64,000 bases of DNA from Unio delphinus (lineage: Eukaryota > Mollusca > Bivalvia > Unionida > Unionidae), in NCBI GenBank assembly GCA_029339505.1, contig JAQISU010000189.1, forward strand, positions 1,488,001 to 1,552,000, in the 5' to 3' direction. Every line of letters begins with the position of its first letter. Position 1 is the first letter of the stretch. The notes below the pieces were generated by a model. The model was given only the letters and a program-made list of their open reading frames with translations, was not told the DNA's origin and ran no database searches. Positions 42,502 to 55,866 of the stretch are shown one piece after another. A program made the translations under genes and the position numbers.

Positions 42502-43570
42502 CTTCAATAAAACATCCTAAGAATCCATAACGAAACTAGAAAATCGACTACAGAAAAGGAAGGAGGACAACTGGTTGCGTTGGTGTTGTGGCAATTTTCA
42601 CTAGGATCATACGAACAGAAAAAAAGAGACTCGTTATCTACCTTGCATTTTGAATAGTCACTAATGGGACATGGTTCCCAAATAACCATCTTTGCTCTCT
42701 TTTGTTATTGTTTTCGTTAGATGTTTTCCATTTTTATCGTGTGTTCTATTTGTTGTTGTTTTTAAAGTAATTTTATGTTCCAGCATGTTTTCGTTACATT
42801 TCCAAGTACGTGTATATCCGTTCTTTGAATTTCGACAACTAACTTACATGTTCATGTTTACAGAGGATTTAATGCTACAAGCTTCTATATAATAGCGAAA
42901 AGACCATAAAATGTTGATTACTGTTCCTGATGCTAAACATTACCAGCACATCCTGGATCCTCAGGAGACGAAACATGAATTCGTCGAGTTTATTATCAGA
43001 TTTCATTTTCCTTGGTGAATTATAAAGGGCAAATTGTAATTGATCGTTATTTTGTGAACAAACAATTCCGGTAAACTATACAAAGGCCAAACCAAAAATA
43101 TATCAACTGCAGAATACGTTTGCATATTTAATATCACGCAAGGTCTGACCATTGGTTTTGATCTTATATCTCATAAAATTTTGTAACTTTTATTCTACAA
43201 TATTCTCTTGCGAATACGCGAAATATATCATCAGTCTGAATGCTAGACAAGTCCGACAAGTCTTACTTGTTAACAGCCATATATGTATTGTATTAAACCA
43301 GAGCATAACCTTGTGTTCTTAGAATATGTACATATCTCAGAATGACGTCAGATTCACTTATTGCAGAGCACTGTTTTTCTCTTGGAATGGAAATTTAGTT
43401 GTAACGAAACACTTTCCTGCGTAGACTGTCTCATGGGATATTTGTATTGTAATTGTGTCAACGCAGCGTTTTAATAAAAGATTGAAACCATTCAGAAGTA
43501 TCATCCCACAGGGAAAAATCCATAACGGGTAAATCGAAATACAATCCATATTGTCCAGCAGTTTGCTTCT
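42502..43570. other. Unique AT-rich sequence
   Basis: No recognisable gene or element. Confidence 0.45.
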
Positions 43571-43890
43571 AAATGACCTCTGTTCGAATATCTTTATCGA
43601 AATTTATATTGCTCGAATATTTTTTCTATCTCAAAGTCTCTTCTTATATAATTATATATCAGTATATTTTGCTTGAATATTTTTATCTCGATGTATATTT
43701 CGCGAAATATTTTAACTTAATATGTCTTGCTCGAATATTTTATCTCAATATTTTGCTCGAGTATTTTATCTCAATGTCTTGCTTGAATATTTTATCTCAG
43801 TGTCTTGCTGAAGTATTTGTATTTGAGTTTCTTGATCAAGTGTTGTATCGTAATGTCTCATCCTTGAATATTTTATATCTCAATGTATGT
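43571..43890. repeat. Degenerate ~25-35 bp minisatellite
   Basis: Diverged copies of CTTGCTCGAATATTTTATCT then CAATGT recur about ten times with variable spacing. The 116-codon plus frame 43573-43923 arises from it. Confidence 0.75.
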
Positions 43891-44383
<493 letters not shown>

Positions 44384-44642
44384 CATTATTGTTGATCGAA
44401 ATTATGTGTGTACATTGTTGTGTCCTTGGAATTATAGATTCACTTTAAACAATTTCTGTTTTCCGTTGACCACTAAAAAACTGTCAGATGTCATTGATTA
44501 TCAATGAACTGTTTTAAACGTTGACTATTCATATCATTGGCCAGATTCTAAGACCACGTTCCACTTTGATCGCCACTTAGTCAGCCAGAGTAGCTACTTT
44601 GCTCGTGATTGTACGGTAGTAGACGAAATTGTACGACCAAAA

Positions 44643-44645
<3 letters not shown>

Positions 44646-44728
<83 letters not shown>
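44646..44728. repeat. (TA)n microsatellite
   Basis: Pure TA tract of about 83 bp. Confidence 0.97.
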
Positions 44729-44729
<1 letters not shown>

Positions 44730-44925
44730 GCAAATACAATCATGCCGTAATCATCCCATTTTTCGAAGAATAGACAGAATAAAACAAAAGAACTGTATAA
44801 ATATGCTGTGTACAGAGTCGCACACTGTCAATACACTATATCATTCATATACAGTACATTGTTGCACAAAGGAATGAATAAATGATTGCGTACTGGCGAT
44901 GGAAACATGTGTACACATAAATCAT

Positions 44926-44928
<3 letters not shown>

Positions 44929-44981
<53 letters not shown>
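44929..44981. repeat. (GA)n microsatellite
   Basis: Pure GA tract. Confidence 0.97.
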
Positions 44982-44986
<5 letters not shown>

Positions 44987-45879
44987 TTATACACATATTT
45001 GCATATCTATCTGTAAGTTGTTCAGTCTTCAATATTGGGAAATTTGAAGTAGTTTGTGCATGATTGCTTTCTGCCAATACTAAGGATCCATATTAGACTT
45101 TCTAAGTGAGAAATTAAGAGAAAATTGTATTCGACCACATTATTTACACCAAGTTACCTTTCCTTTAGGACCATTCTTTCCTTACATGTCTATCTGTCTC
45201 GATAGTACATGAGTGTGAAGAAATCCTTAATTTTATTAAAGTCTGTCATTATCATTTTCTTGTGATAAGAAGTGGATTCGAAGATGAAGTTTTCTAAGCG
45301 ACTGATGAACTCCAGTCAGAAAGAAATATGTCTTTAATCCTTTGGTTAAAATCAGATAAAAAGTGAGATCTCCATACTTAATTGGAGTAAAAGTAGATAT
45401 TTCCAGAACCTACGCTCAACGGTATTTTCACATTTGAAAGCTAGATTTTTTAGTCTTTTTCGCAATCGGTAAGCAATTGTTGGTACTTTTTGGAAGAAAT
45501 GTTTTGTGTGTTGGTAAATTACACGAAAACAATGATGCGCACATATATGTTTATAGGAAGTGGATATCCGCCCTACTTTATATACAAACATATTGTTGGA
45601 TCAAAGTTTAATACATTGTAGCCGTGCTTTATTGTCTGCTTTTTAAAAAAATGCACAGTAATAAAACAAAAGTGGAGATACGAAAGAATTTTCATGAATC
45701 GCACATTATGTTCATTGGACATTATAGAGTATTATAATTACTCAAAATTACGTTCATTGTTGCCAGCAATAGTATCTATATCACATCAAATAGTATCTAT
45801 ATCACATCAAAACGAACCTCTGAATGTAAAAAAAAAGTCCTAATTTATTTCTAATCATTCACAATGTTTCGAAATACAT
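44982..45879. other. Unique AT-rich sequence
   Basis: Contains a 20-bp direct duplication (ATAGTATCTATATCACATCA at about 45770 and 45790). No gene recognised. Confidence 0.5.
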
Positions 45880-47200
45880 CTACGTACTTAAATTAAAACG
45901 TTTGTCAATATTGTTTTATATTGTTTTATCAATATTTATAAATGGATTCCATCTTATACAGAATGCATGCAATTTATCTAAGGATATTTTCAGCCTATCT
46001 GATGTCTCTGAAATAACACTTTATCATCAGCAAAGAGTCAACAATACAAAGTCATTATTTCTAAAGTGATAACCAGCCTGTTTATATGGTTGTAATGCAA
46101 AATCCAGGTCATAAATATAAATAGAAAACAAGGATGGGTCGAGACTTTCTCCTTGAAAAACCCCAAGTGAAAAATCGAAATAGTTTGAGTGACTATTTAA
46201 GTGTTTTGCACATGATTGCACTGAACTATATAAATGTTTTTTTTTATCATTAACATTATTCCAGTAGTCACTCCAAATAGTACTATTTTATTCCCTAAAC
46301 TTACATTTGACTGTAATCAAAATGCTTATTAAATATCAATGAAACACAACCATCGAGTAACGATTGAATAAATAATTTTAATGTAAACGTAATGTATACT
46401 GTACTATTATTACTCTTAAAACTGAATTGTTCATCGTTATTATTTGCCGCAGAGTTTTTGATAGAATACGTTTTCTATACAACAAAGAAAGTTATTCCTC
46501 AAGAAGTATTTGCAAAGAATTTATCACACTTTTAAAACCAGTATAATTAAACAATTGCTCCAATTTTCACGATAAATATCGCTGTTAAAAAAAATCAATT
46601 AAAACGTTTCAGCGGGCAATGCAGTAAAAGTGGAAATAACTCAGTTATGTATTAATTCAAAACTGTTTGAGGTTTCTTGTGTATTATTGTTCATATTTTT
46701 ATAGCTAAGTTCTTAGATTATAATTTGAGCCTCCAACTTTGCAAACATCTGTTCTCTTAAATACCCATTTATTCTTTACTATTGTAAGTTTATGTTCTGT
46801 ACTAATTGACCGGTATTATTGATGTTAAGGCCATTGCGATCTTTAATACTTTCATAAAAGACACAACAATCAATACAATAATTAATTGCAGAATTTTAAA
46901 AGGATGTTGAAGAGAGAAAAACTTCAAATGGATTTCCGTTTTTTAAATCAATCAATATTTGTACTCTTGATCTATGGCAGCGTAATTTAAATGTTTGATA
47001 TAAGCTGTAGTATTCTTATTTCTTTATTATGCAATTCATATTGTCTACATCGAAATTTAAGAAACTGTAATTAATCAAAGGACTATAGTATATGTTCCTT
47101 TATCTCTGCATTCACTATTAAGCCATAAAGATTTATCTTTAATATGAATATTACATTTTCCATCCTGAAAATGTATATTTCAACAGCATCAATGCTTCAG
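45880..47200 (-). pseudogene. Decayed non-LTR retrotransposon: linker plus reverse transcriptase
   Basis: Read on the minus strand across several frames, motifs appear in the correct order. SLWLNSECRDK (about 47100-47132) matches the endonuclease-RT linker pattern PWF-ECR-KR. FNSDIYRENWSN (about 46562-46600) corresponds to F-SGIYPENWS. NYTGF (46534-46548) stands for NYRGI, and DEQFSFKSNNSTV (about 46390-46436) for DENQFGFR-N-ST. FIDI..AF (46315-46344, two stops inside) is palm motif A, FIDF-KAFD. GVFQGESLDPSLFSIYIYDL (about 46105-46164) is VRQGE-LSP-LFSIYINDL. FADDKVLF (about 46011-46034) is the catalytic ADD box, and TSDRLKISLDKLHAFC (about 45950-46005) follows. The ADD catalytic pair is still legible, but stops and frameshifts make the copy dead. 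Clade not assigned; it is not visibly the same family as the 6.7-kb LINE. Confidence 0.85.
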
Positions 47201-48131
47201 CTCATCGGTCGATTTTGTCTGTTGGTCCATTTGTACTACCATTAAAAGCACAATTTGCTTTAAACAACAATAAGAAGGAATGTCTACATTCAAGGCAATG
47301 ATCAACTGCCTGATTCAAGGCAATGATCAAATGATCAATGAGAGCGGAAAAATACTCGAAAAGTGGTGCATGTAATGGCCCGGAAGTAATAATTTGGATC
47401 AGTGTTCTATCAGGTTAACTTACTTATCACAAACTTTTATCCAGTCTCTTATGTTTGGATGCTGCACACATATGTCCTTTAATTTTACTCACCAATTTTG
47501 TTTCTATTTTCATGGCAAGCAAGGAGTGCGACAGAATGGAGGTAGAGTTGATGTTCAGCAAGGTGAAGTTCTTGGACATTGTGCTTTAATGTGCTTTGAT
47601 TATATAAAATTTACATTGTACTTAAAACTTATTACTAAAGAAGAAAATTGCTACCTGCAAATGTTCTTGAAATTAATAAAAAAACATTGATAGATTTAAT
47701 TTAAATTTAAAAAACATTTAAACATAAAAACTACATTTTCATACAAATTTGTGAAACATAAAACAACCAAATTTTAGACAACAAAGTTGACTTATAACAT
47801 TCTATTCAGATGTAGCGAAGTACGTTAGAGCACGGTTATTTATGAGACAAACTCAAAGATGTATGTTTTTGAATGTGTTTACGTGTTCACACAAAAGAAA
47901 GGATGACAAGTGCTATTTTACATATTTATTGTGTCAGGTACTCAGCCATTTCTTAGGATAGATAACACAACACTCAAATTACCAATAGTTATGGAACCAT
48001 TACCACGTCTTATAGCATTAATGCAAGGCTTCTCAGTCTCAATATCCATAAAAATGTGTTTCTTTAATATGGAGATACATCTTCAAGGCAGGGTCTACAT
48101 CACTAACCAGTGGTCTTGATCTCTCTGATGA
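47201..48131. other. Unique sequence flanking the LINE relic
   Basis: The endonuclease domain would be expected at about 47.2-47.9 kb (minus), but I cannot recognise it. Plus frames 47394-47690 and 47910-48119 are unrecognised. AAGGCAATGATCAA occurs twice near 47293 and 47319. Confidence 0.35.
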
Positions 48132-48314
48132 GAACCTAAATCAGTTTATTCGAGTTATTATATCCCAGCATTGCATTATGACCTTGTCCTGGATGACCTG
48201 CTATGGTACATCGAACATGTTCGGACGAGGCCTTGGTTTCGCCACCTGACTGCCAGGGACATTCAAGCTAATCCAACTCATTTGTCATCTTTCAAAATAC
48301 CAGTTCAGGCCTAA
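48132..48314 (+). pseudogene. Coding-like 60-codon stop-to-stop segment, unidentified
   Basis: After two in-frame TGA codons, the frame reads EPKSVYSSYYIPALHYDLVL, then DDLLWYIEHVRTRPWFRHLT and ends FKIPVQA with TAA at 48312-48314. There is no ATG. The composition is balanced and GC-richer than its surroundings, and it shares frame with the 47910-48119 open frame. It could be an exon or a scrap of an old mobile element. I do not recognise the family, and there is no clear splice acceptor directly before it. Confidence 0.25.
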
Positions 48315-48944
48315 AAAGTAAAAGTCAACACGTATTTATTTAATCTCACAGATACATATGTAAATAATAGATAAATAAAGCAAACGGGTGATTTTAAAAT
48401 GACTTGCAGTTTGCAAGCACAGGAGAACAGCTAAACTTTCCAAAGTTACACTCAGGATTAAGGCATATTAAATTATATTAAAATATAATTAGAAGTATAT
48501 TAAAGCAACTGTTAGTTGTTTTCACTAAGGTCACAATGCGGTACACAATTACCAATAATGCAACGCGCTTAAGTAATCGACGACATTTTAAGTCCCTCCA
48601 TAAATCAGTTGTTGACCTCAAACAAACGTCATTGTGATTCATTCTTCTTATCGCAATTCACTTGCGGGTGAATAAGAATACAGATTGATCCGTGGAAAGA
48701 AACTATCCCACCCCAACAAAACATACAGGTCTCTGGACAATGTCCAGTGATTAAGAGGTTAATAAGCTAATGAGTAGCAAAAAGCTGTCATAAAACTGAA
48801 GGCAATGTGTGGTGATTATATTTGTGCCAGTTGACAGACAACGTGTTCACTTTTAAGATATTACCGGAAGTAAACTAATATCGAAATAGCATTTTGGGAT
48901 ATTTCAAGTGAGAACAGCCTTGATGTGTATTGCAGATCAACTAT
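48315..48944. other. Unique AT-rich sequence
   Basis: Nothing recognised. Confidence 0.4.
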
Positions 48945-49255
48945 AGGTACGAGTACGTAAAAACTATATGTACAATTAGGTATAACTTTAGGTACAGTTA
49001 GGTACAAGTATACGTAAATGTAAGTACAACGATAGGTATAATTGGGCACAGCTTTAGGTACGATTAGGTACAGTTATAATTAGGTGCAATAATATTTACA
49101 ATTATATACACAACTATTTGCAAAATTAGGTACGATTATATGTACAATTGGGTACAGCTATAGGTACGATTAGGTACAATTATAGGTACGATTAATTACA
49201 AACATGGATACAGTTATAAGTACAATTACAACAACAGTAGGTACAATTAGGTAGC
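48945..49255. repeat. Degenerate ~11-12 bp minisatellite
   Basis: TAGGTACAATT/TAGGTACGATT units in loose tandem with variants (GGTACAGTTA, GGTATAACTT). Confidence 0.8.
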
Positions 49256-49329
49256 ATATAATGGGTTAAAATGATGTCTTGGGTTTTACGCTATTTTTCA
49301 ATGTATGATAATCCATTAGTGGCGACTAT

Positions 49330-49490
49330 TGCAAGTGGTGGAGGAAGAACCTGAGGAACCTATTGTAAGAATCAATGGCAATTTTTCTCACCTACTCACA
49401 CTGGCCAAGCCCGGGTCAGGGGTGAGATAGCAGTGCTCGGTAAAGGCGAGTGCTTTAGACCGCTAAACCCCCACCACCGTGGCTTCTGCA
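49330..49490 (-). mobile_element. tRNA-derived SINE head (tRNA-like segment about 49395-49483)
   Basis: The minus strand reads GGTGGGGGTTTAGCGGTCTA then AAGCACTCGCCTTTACCGAG. The TTTAGCGGTCTAAAGC part matches the pol III A box and D arm. CTCG-CCTTTAC-CGAG forms a perfect 4-bp anticodon stem with a 7-nt loop. GACCCGGGCTTGGCCAGTG follows at the B-box position (consensus GACCCGGGTTCGANTCC), with mutations in the TTCGA core. No clean acceptor stem closes, so it is a SINE head or tRNA pseudogene rather than a working tRNA. Downstream minus sequence (GTGAGTAGGTGAGAAAAATT...) may be the SINE body. Confidence 0.7.
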
Positions 49491-50048
49491 CCAAATGTGA
49501 TAGTCTAAGGCAACAGAAAATCTCAACAAGGAAAGATAGTTTTTCATACAGTTGTACAAGTTAATTATAATGATTTATTGACCTGTTGGAATATTTGTTG
49601 TGTGTTTTTAGTTCCAACATATCATAATTGTTAAATTATGTAAAAGGGATCGCGCTGCAAGTGGTCACTTATGCGAGTTAAGCCCTTCCGTATATAAAAA
49701 AACCAGTTATACAAATTAATCAAACAAGACAAGCGGCAGACGAAAAGAAAACACAACAACAACATATTAGGTGTGCTGATAATTAAAGGATAAATCTCTG
49801 AAGAAAGGAAAAAGTAGATAGATATGCAGGGCATGAAAATGATGATACCAGACATCGGAAGGAATTGCATTTACTATGCAATGTACATATATCACAATTC
49901 ATTTTCCATTATACAGTCTCAAGAAGAACAATATTGATAATAACAAGAATTTGACAATATTTAGAATGTAAGGAAGAAACATTAGCTAAAACGTTTCGTG
50001 TTTCAAAGAGTGTGGGTTAGCAATTATTCAATAGACTGGTTTACCACT
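49491..50048. other. Unique AT-rich sequence
   Basis: A 79-codon minus frame (49631-49870) is unrecognised. Confidence 0.4.
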
Positions 50049-50139
<91 letters not shown>

Positions 50140-50173
50140 GTGTGTGTGTGTGTGTGTGTGTGCGTGCGTGCGT
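50049..50173. repeat. Compound (TA)n(TG)n microsatellite
   Basis: A TA tract to 50129, TATG/TG units to about 50160, then GTGC units. Confidence 0.96.
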
Positions 50174-50517
50174 AGACTGGTTGTTAGATTATATTACAGC
50201 TCTGTTATGTACAGTCAAAAGCGTTTTGTGTAAGACCTAAATCATTTAGTTTTTCCTATATCCAAGTTTATAAGACCAACAAAAATAAATGTATTTCCAC
50301 GCGTCCCATTTTTTCACTGTATAGCATCGCTGACTATGTTTTACTCTTCTTCTCATTATGTACCCTGCAACTATGTTTATTAACAACTATTGTGAACCAC
50401 AGTACTTGATCTGTGTTAGGCATACATCACACCATTATAAGCACATAATATAACTACTTGAGTCTATTATAAATAATATCAATGACCGAAACGAACCAAA
50501 TAAACGGAAGACAAATT
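50174..50517. other. Unique AT-rich sequence
   Basis: Nothing recognised. Confidence 0.45.
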
Positions 50518-50680
50518 GACAATGAGGCTATGAAACGTGAGTAGAAATACAAATATAAACGATAATGAGGCTATGAAACGTGAGTAGAATTACACGAAAA
50601 TGATAACGAGGCTATGAAACGTGAGTAGAAATACAAAACAAATGATAACGAAGCGTTCAAAGGTGAGTAGAAATGCAAAA
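50518..50680. repeat. ~44-bp minisatellite, 4 units
   Basis: GATAATGAGGCTATGAAACG, TGAGTAGAAATACAAA... four times, with the last unit most diverged (AACGAAGCGTTCAAAGGTGA). Confidence 0.88.
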
Positions 50681-51800
50681 TTACAGATACATGATGCCTT
50701 CTAATTATAAATCAATCATGCCGGCTGTCAGTATTTAAAAATCCTAACTTGTTTAAGTTTTTGAGTTAAAAGTTTTAATTTTAATATTAAAGTCTTCTAA
50801 TAAAAAAAACTATATCAAAATATACCTTTTTAAAAACAATTTTGTTGATTATGCAGGAGTGTGGAAATGTTTAGATAGGTGGTTTCAGTTGGGTATTTAG
50901 TTAAAGAGATTTAAAGGTCATGAACCCGCCCATTTCTTTTAAGTACTACAGACAGGCATCACTTCACAGTTATTTTCACTATATACTAAAGTTTCCAATT
51001 AGTCCAAAATCTAAAGTAATCATATGTTAATTAAAAGAATTATCCTGAAAATCCTACATTTAAGATTATGTAATTTTGGACTGCACCAAAGCAATGTATT
51101 ATGGGTCACTTATTTCACTTCCATCAATGTCTGACCATTAACAGCGCCCTGTAGCCAAATTATTAATCTAATTTTAGGTCGGGACTGCATTGGTTAGTAC
51201 TGAGATGGAAGTAATAATCGAGTTCGGAGTTCAAACGATTGTAAGGAAATCGTCATCGTTTATTTTATCTGCTCTCTTTACACGTGAAATATATTCTACT
51301 TCTATTTTACTGATTTTTGTTTTTTAAAAAAAGAGCACCAAAAGGCATATCCGTGGTTGCCAGACATATATTTAATTGTGCGTCATCGGTTTTATTCACC
51401 AAAATTTTGTATAAGACCAAAAAACTGTCAAACTGAGGTAATCGTGACAGCTGGGTGAGTTTTGTACAGTATAAAAACCTACATATTCAGATTTGTCATA
51501 ACTTCGCAATTTTTTGTTTGATTTTTGCCATGTTTTCACCATATTCTCAAAAGTGTCAATTAACTCTTATGCATAAATTTCACCAAGAAAAAAAATAGTT
51601 CTTGAATATTATAACAGTTATTGTGCTAATTAGCAGGCGTTGCTGGTTTCTGAAGCATATAAATCTGCCTCGCACCTGTCTGTATAAATGATTTAGAACT
51701 GTGTTGCTATTTCAGCCAACAAATATTGTGGACGGAAAGAAAAGAGCTACCCAAATGCTGGGTTTTAGATTGGCCGCCATGTGTTAAATTCATGTGTATA
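50681..51800. other. Unique AT-rich sequence
   Basis: No recognisable gene or element. Confidence 0.45.
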
Positions 51801-52218
51801 GTAAGCTACTATACGAAAAGTAATACTTGTCCTAAATTCCCCAACACAAAGCTGCTATACGAAAAGTATGACTTGTCTTAAATTCCCAAACACAAAGCTG
51901 CTATACGAAAAGTATGACTTGTCCTAAATTCCCCAACACAAAGCTACTATACGAAAAGTATGACTTGTCCTAAATTCCCCAACACAAAGCTACTATACGA
52001 AAAGTATGACTTGTCCTAAATTCCCCAACACAAAGCTACTATACGAAAAGTATGACTTGTCCTAAATTCCCCAACACAAAGCTACTATACGAAAAGTATG
52101 ACTTGTCCTAAATTCCCCAACACAAAGCTACTATACGAAAAGTATGACTTGTCCTAAATTCCCCAACACAAAGCTACTATACGAAAAGTATGACTTGTCC
52201 TAAATTCCCCAAAACAAA
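51801..52218. repeat. 46-bp minisatellite, ~9 units
   Basis: The unit is AAAGCTACTATACGAAAAGT, ATGACTTGTCCTAAATTCCC, CAACAC (46 bp). The first three units are the more diverged ones; later units are identical. Each carries the short inverted repeat ATAC-GAAAA-GTAT. Confidence 0.95.
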
Positions 52219-52547
52219 GCTGCATAAACTTATATATAAATAGAGCCTTTACATTTTCAAAAATGGCAGGATAAATAGTTTTTACATAACGACAATAGTT
52301 ATTCATGATTGGGAAAAAGGTACTATCTAGATCAAAGGGAGCATAATTGTATTAAAGTGTATTCCCTTGATTGGTGTAAGTTGAACTACCATGTTATTTA
52401 CCTGGCAACCAGTTAATTGGAAGTTTAGGACCTGTATTTGTTGCAATTTTCTTTCTGTAGTTTCAAGCATTTCACATAATACGCTAAGGAAGGCAACTAG
52501 GAAATAATGAAATACAAGAAAACAAATTTTAAAAGTCACTAAAATAA
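52219..52547. other. Unique AT-rich sequence
   Basis: Nothing recognised. Confidence 0.45.
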
Positions 52548-52599
52548 CACACACATACACACACACACACACACGCACACACACACACACACACACACA
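52548..52599. repeat. (CA)n microsatellite
   Basis: CA tract with single T and G interruptions. Confidence 0.96.
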
Positions 52600-52969
52600 G
52601 AAGCACACAATGATGCCATATTGTATAGCATGCTTGAAATTGACTTTTATAAAAACTTTTCGAATTCAATTTTACTCTGGCTTTAAGGTTTACCTGACCA
52701 GGTACGACGCGCACTACTTTAATGTGCTAACTGAAAGCCCGATGAAAAAACACTACATGATCGACATACATTCTGAAAGATGTAAAACAGCTCTAGATTC
52801 TAAAAACTTGTATAAATACGCAATTGTAAGATGTTTTATTATGCACAAAGTTAAATGCAGATGAGAATTGAAAACCTTTTCGCTTCGATTTCGTCGACGT
52901 GGATATGTAATATATGGTGAGTTTGTTTTAATAGTAATAACTTGCTTATAAGCCAGTAAGTATACGATA
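52600..52969. other. Unique sequence with one unrecognised 84-codon frame
   Basis: The plus frame 52610-52864 has a balanced composition but no motif I know. I cannot support it as a gene. Confidence 0.3.
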
Positions 52970-53016
52970 ATCGATTACAGTGTAATAGAAACGCTATATA
53001 TAACCAGTGTATTCGG

Positions 53017-53434
<418 letters not shown>

Positions 53435-54665
53435 CAGTGTATCAATGTATACGGAAAGCTATCTATTACAGTGTATCAATAAATATATTGATTAAAGTGC
53501 ATACGGAAAGCGATCTATTATAGTATATAATTCTAGTGTTTACAGAAAGCTACATATTACAGCGTATATGGAAAAATGTCGTACAGTGTATACGAAAAGA
53601 TTACTACAGTGTATAAGGAATGCTATTTATTAGTGTATACGGGAAGCTATATATTACTCTGTTATAATGTATACGGAAACCTGTGGTACAGTGTATACTA
53701 AAATATATAAATTACAGTGTATACAAAAGATGACTACAGTGTATACGGAACATGATCAATTACAGTGTATACGGAATGCTATTTATTACAGTGTGTACAG
53801 AAAGCTATATATTACTATGTGTACGGAAAGCTGTCGTTTACAGTGTTAACGAAAAACTATTACAGTTCTTTACGTATATCTGATCTGATATATATTTGTT
53901 TTAATTTGCTATTTTTTGTCAGTTTTAAATTCTTTCTTTTTTTTCATTACAAGATATTGTAATGTAAATTTATTCACTAGAAATGACCGAATAATTCTTA
54001 GGTATACAAGTAATGTTGACCCAGATCCTGACCTTGATTCAAGACTAGTGGAAACCACGTAAACAAATTTTATTTATATTTTAAAATGATTGATTCGTGT
54101 CAAGATGGGACTAGTGAAGAAATAAATAACTTTTTATTCTTAAAGTAAAAATGATTGGTTTTCGTCAGGGCATGTTATGAGTACGTGATATAAACGATCA
54201 CACATAATTCATGGACAAAGACAGTTTATCAAAACTGTAATATGATTTCCAACACCAGAGTGTTAATTATTGTGTTTCTACAAGGAACTATACATAAACA
54301 CAAAACAGACTTCAGCATACCGCATCGTCTTTCATCAAGGATTTTCCAACAGGAATCGAACCTGAATCTATTAGAAAATTTTATTACTAGGACTTTTGTA
54401 ATTTAATTTGTCGATTACTCTTGAATCATTTTTGGATTTGATCTTTTTCCATTTTTACAATCTTGTGCCAGGGAAATACTTTATTTGTTAACTTTTACAA
54501 AGTTGTCGTTTCCACTTTCTTTGTTACCGTTTAATAGTGCCTAAACTCGTAACGCAGTGTGTACGGAAAGCTAGTTATTGCAAAGTATGCTGAAAGCTAT
54601 CGGTTACAGTGTATACGGAAAGCTGTTTATTACAGTGTATCCAGAAAACTACGTATTACATAAAA

Positions 54666-55170
54666 AGTGCAAGCGTAACGTAAAAGAAAATATTGTTTTA
54701 CTTTCTGAAATTAAGCCAACTATTTTTGTTACTCCACAAGTTCGTACTTTGTCCAAAACCTGAATGCTGCAATTCAGTTTGGAAATGCATATCTTTCTCA
54801 TAAATCTATTTTGACACATTGGGTTATTAAACTTTTCTTATTAAAGCAAGAGTCCCTTTCAAAGGTTTAGGAATGAAATGCATCATAAAGGTTCTGTCCA
54901 TCATCATTTTAGCCATCGTTCCAAGATAAATGTAAATACTATTCTATGTAATTACAATCGATTAAAAAAAAAGGCAGTCACATTCTTATCAAGGGATATC
55001 AATGGTGATTTTGTTTTCTTTTACTATTTCTGCTTTGTTTTTTTTTAAATCTAATTTCTCCTTCTTCACAAAAGACCGTCCTCAAAATTGGTGACCTAAA
55101 ATATTCTGCTTCCAAAATAGTAATGACACCTGATATTGCTATGAGAATTACTGTTTAAATTTACATTGGT

Positions 55171-55175
<5 letters not shown>
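54666..55175. other. Unique AT-rich sequence
   Basis: Nothing recognised. Confidence 0.45.

Positions 55176-55258
<83 letters not shown>
55176..55258. repeat. (TA)n microsatellite
   Basis: Pure TA tract of about 83 bp. Confidence 0.97.
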
Positions 55259-55260
<2 letters not shown>

Positions 55261-55608
55261 ACCTTTAAAAAAAGTATTGTCAAAAAACATCACTGATTTT
55301 ATCGACAAATATAACAGACTGGGATAATCTAATTATCTAATTGAAACCATAGATTCTCTTTTGTTTACATTAAACTCAACTGAACATAATTCAAAGCAAT
55401 CAATTCAATTTTTTCCTAAATGATATTATAAACATTTTACTTCACTATCATATCTTGATGAACCTGTTGGCAAAGAAACAACTAACAAACACTATTGCTG
55501 ATGATAATGTTGGCAAGGGTAAGGAAAACTTGTTAATGCTGCCAATTGGGTCAAATGTTAGCATATCCATTCATATTTAGGAAACAGTCAATATTTACAT
55601 GGAGGTAT

Positions 55609-55866
55609 GTGTAATAGTAAATCATACTGAATATCAATAGTAAATCATACTGAATATCAATAGTAAATCATACTGAATAGCAATAGCAAATCATACGGAA
55701 TAGCAATAGCAAATCATACGGAATATCAATAGTAAATCATACGGAATATCAATAGTAAATCATACTGAATATCAATAGTAAATCATACTGAATATCAATA
55801 GTAAATCATACTGAATATCAATAGTAAATCATACTGAATATCAATAGTAAATCATACTGAATATCA
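55609..55866. repeat. 23-bp minisatellite, ~11 units
   Basis: The unit is AATAGTAAATCATACTGAAT then ATC (23 bp). Three internal units carry GCAAATCATACGG variants; the outer units are identical. Confidence 0.95.

Noticed and set aside
46451..46490. Plus-strand FDRIRFLYNKE resembling an RT palm motif (KAFDRI)
   Set aside because: The real RT motifs here are all on the minus strand and in order; this plus-strand similarity is isolated and coincidental.
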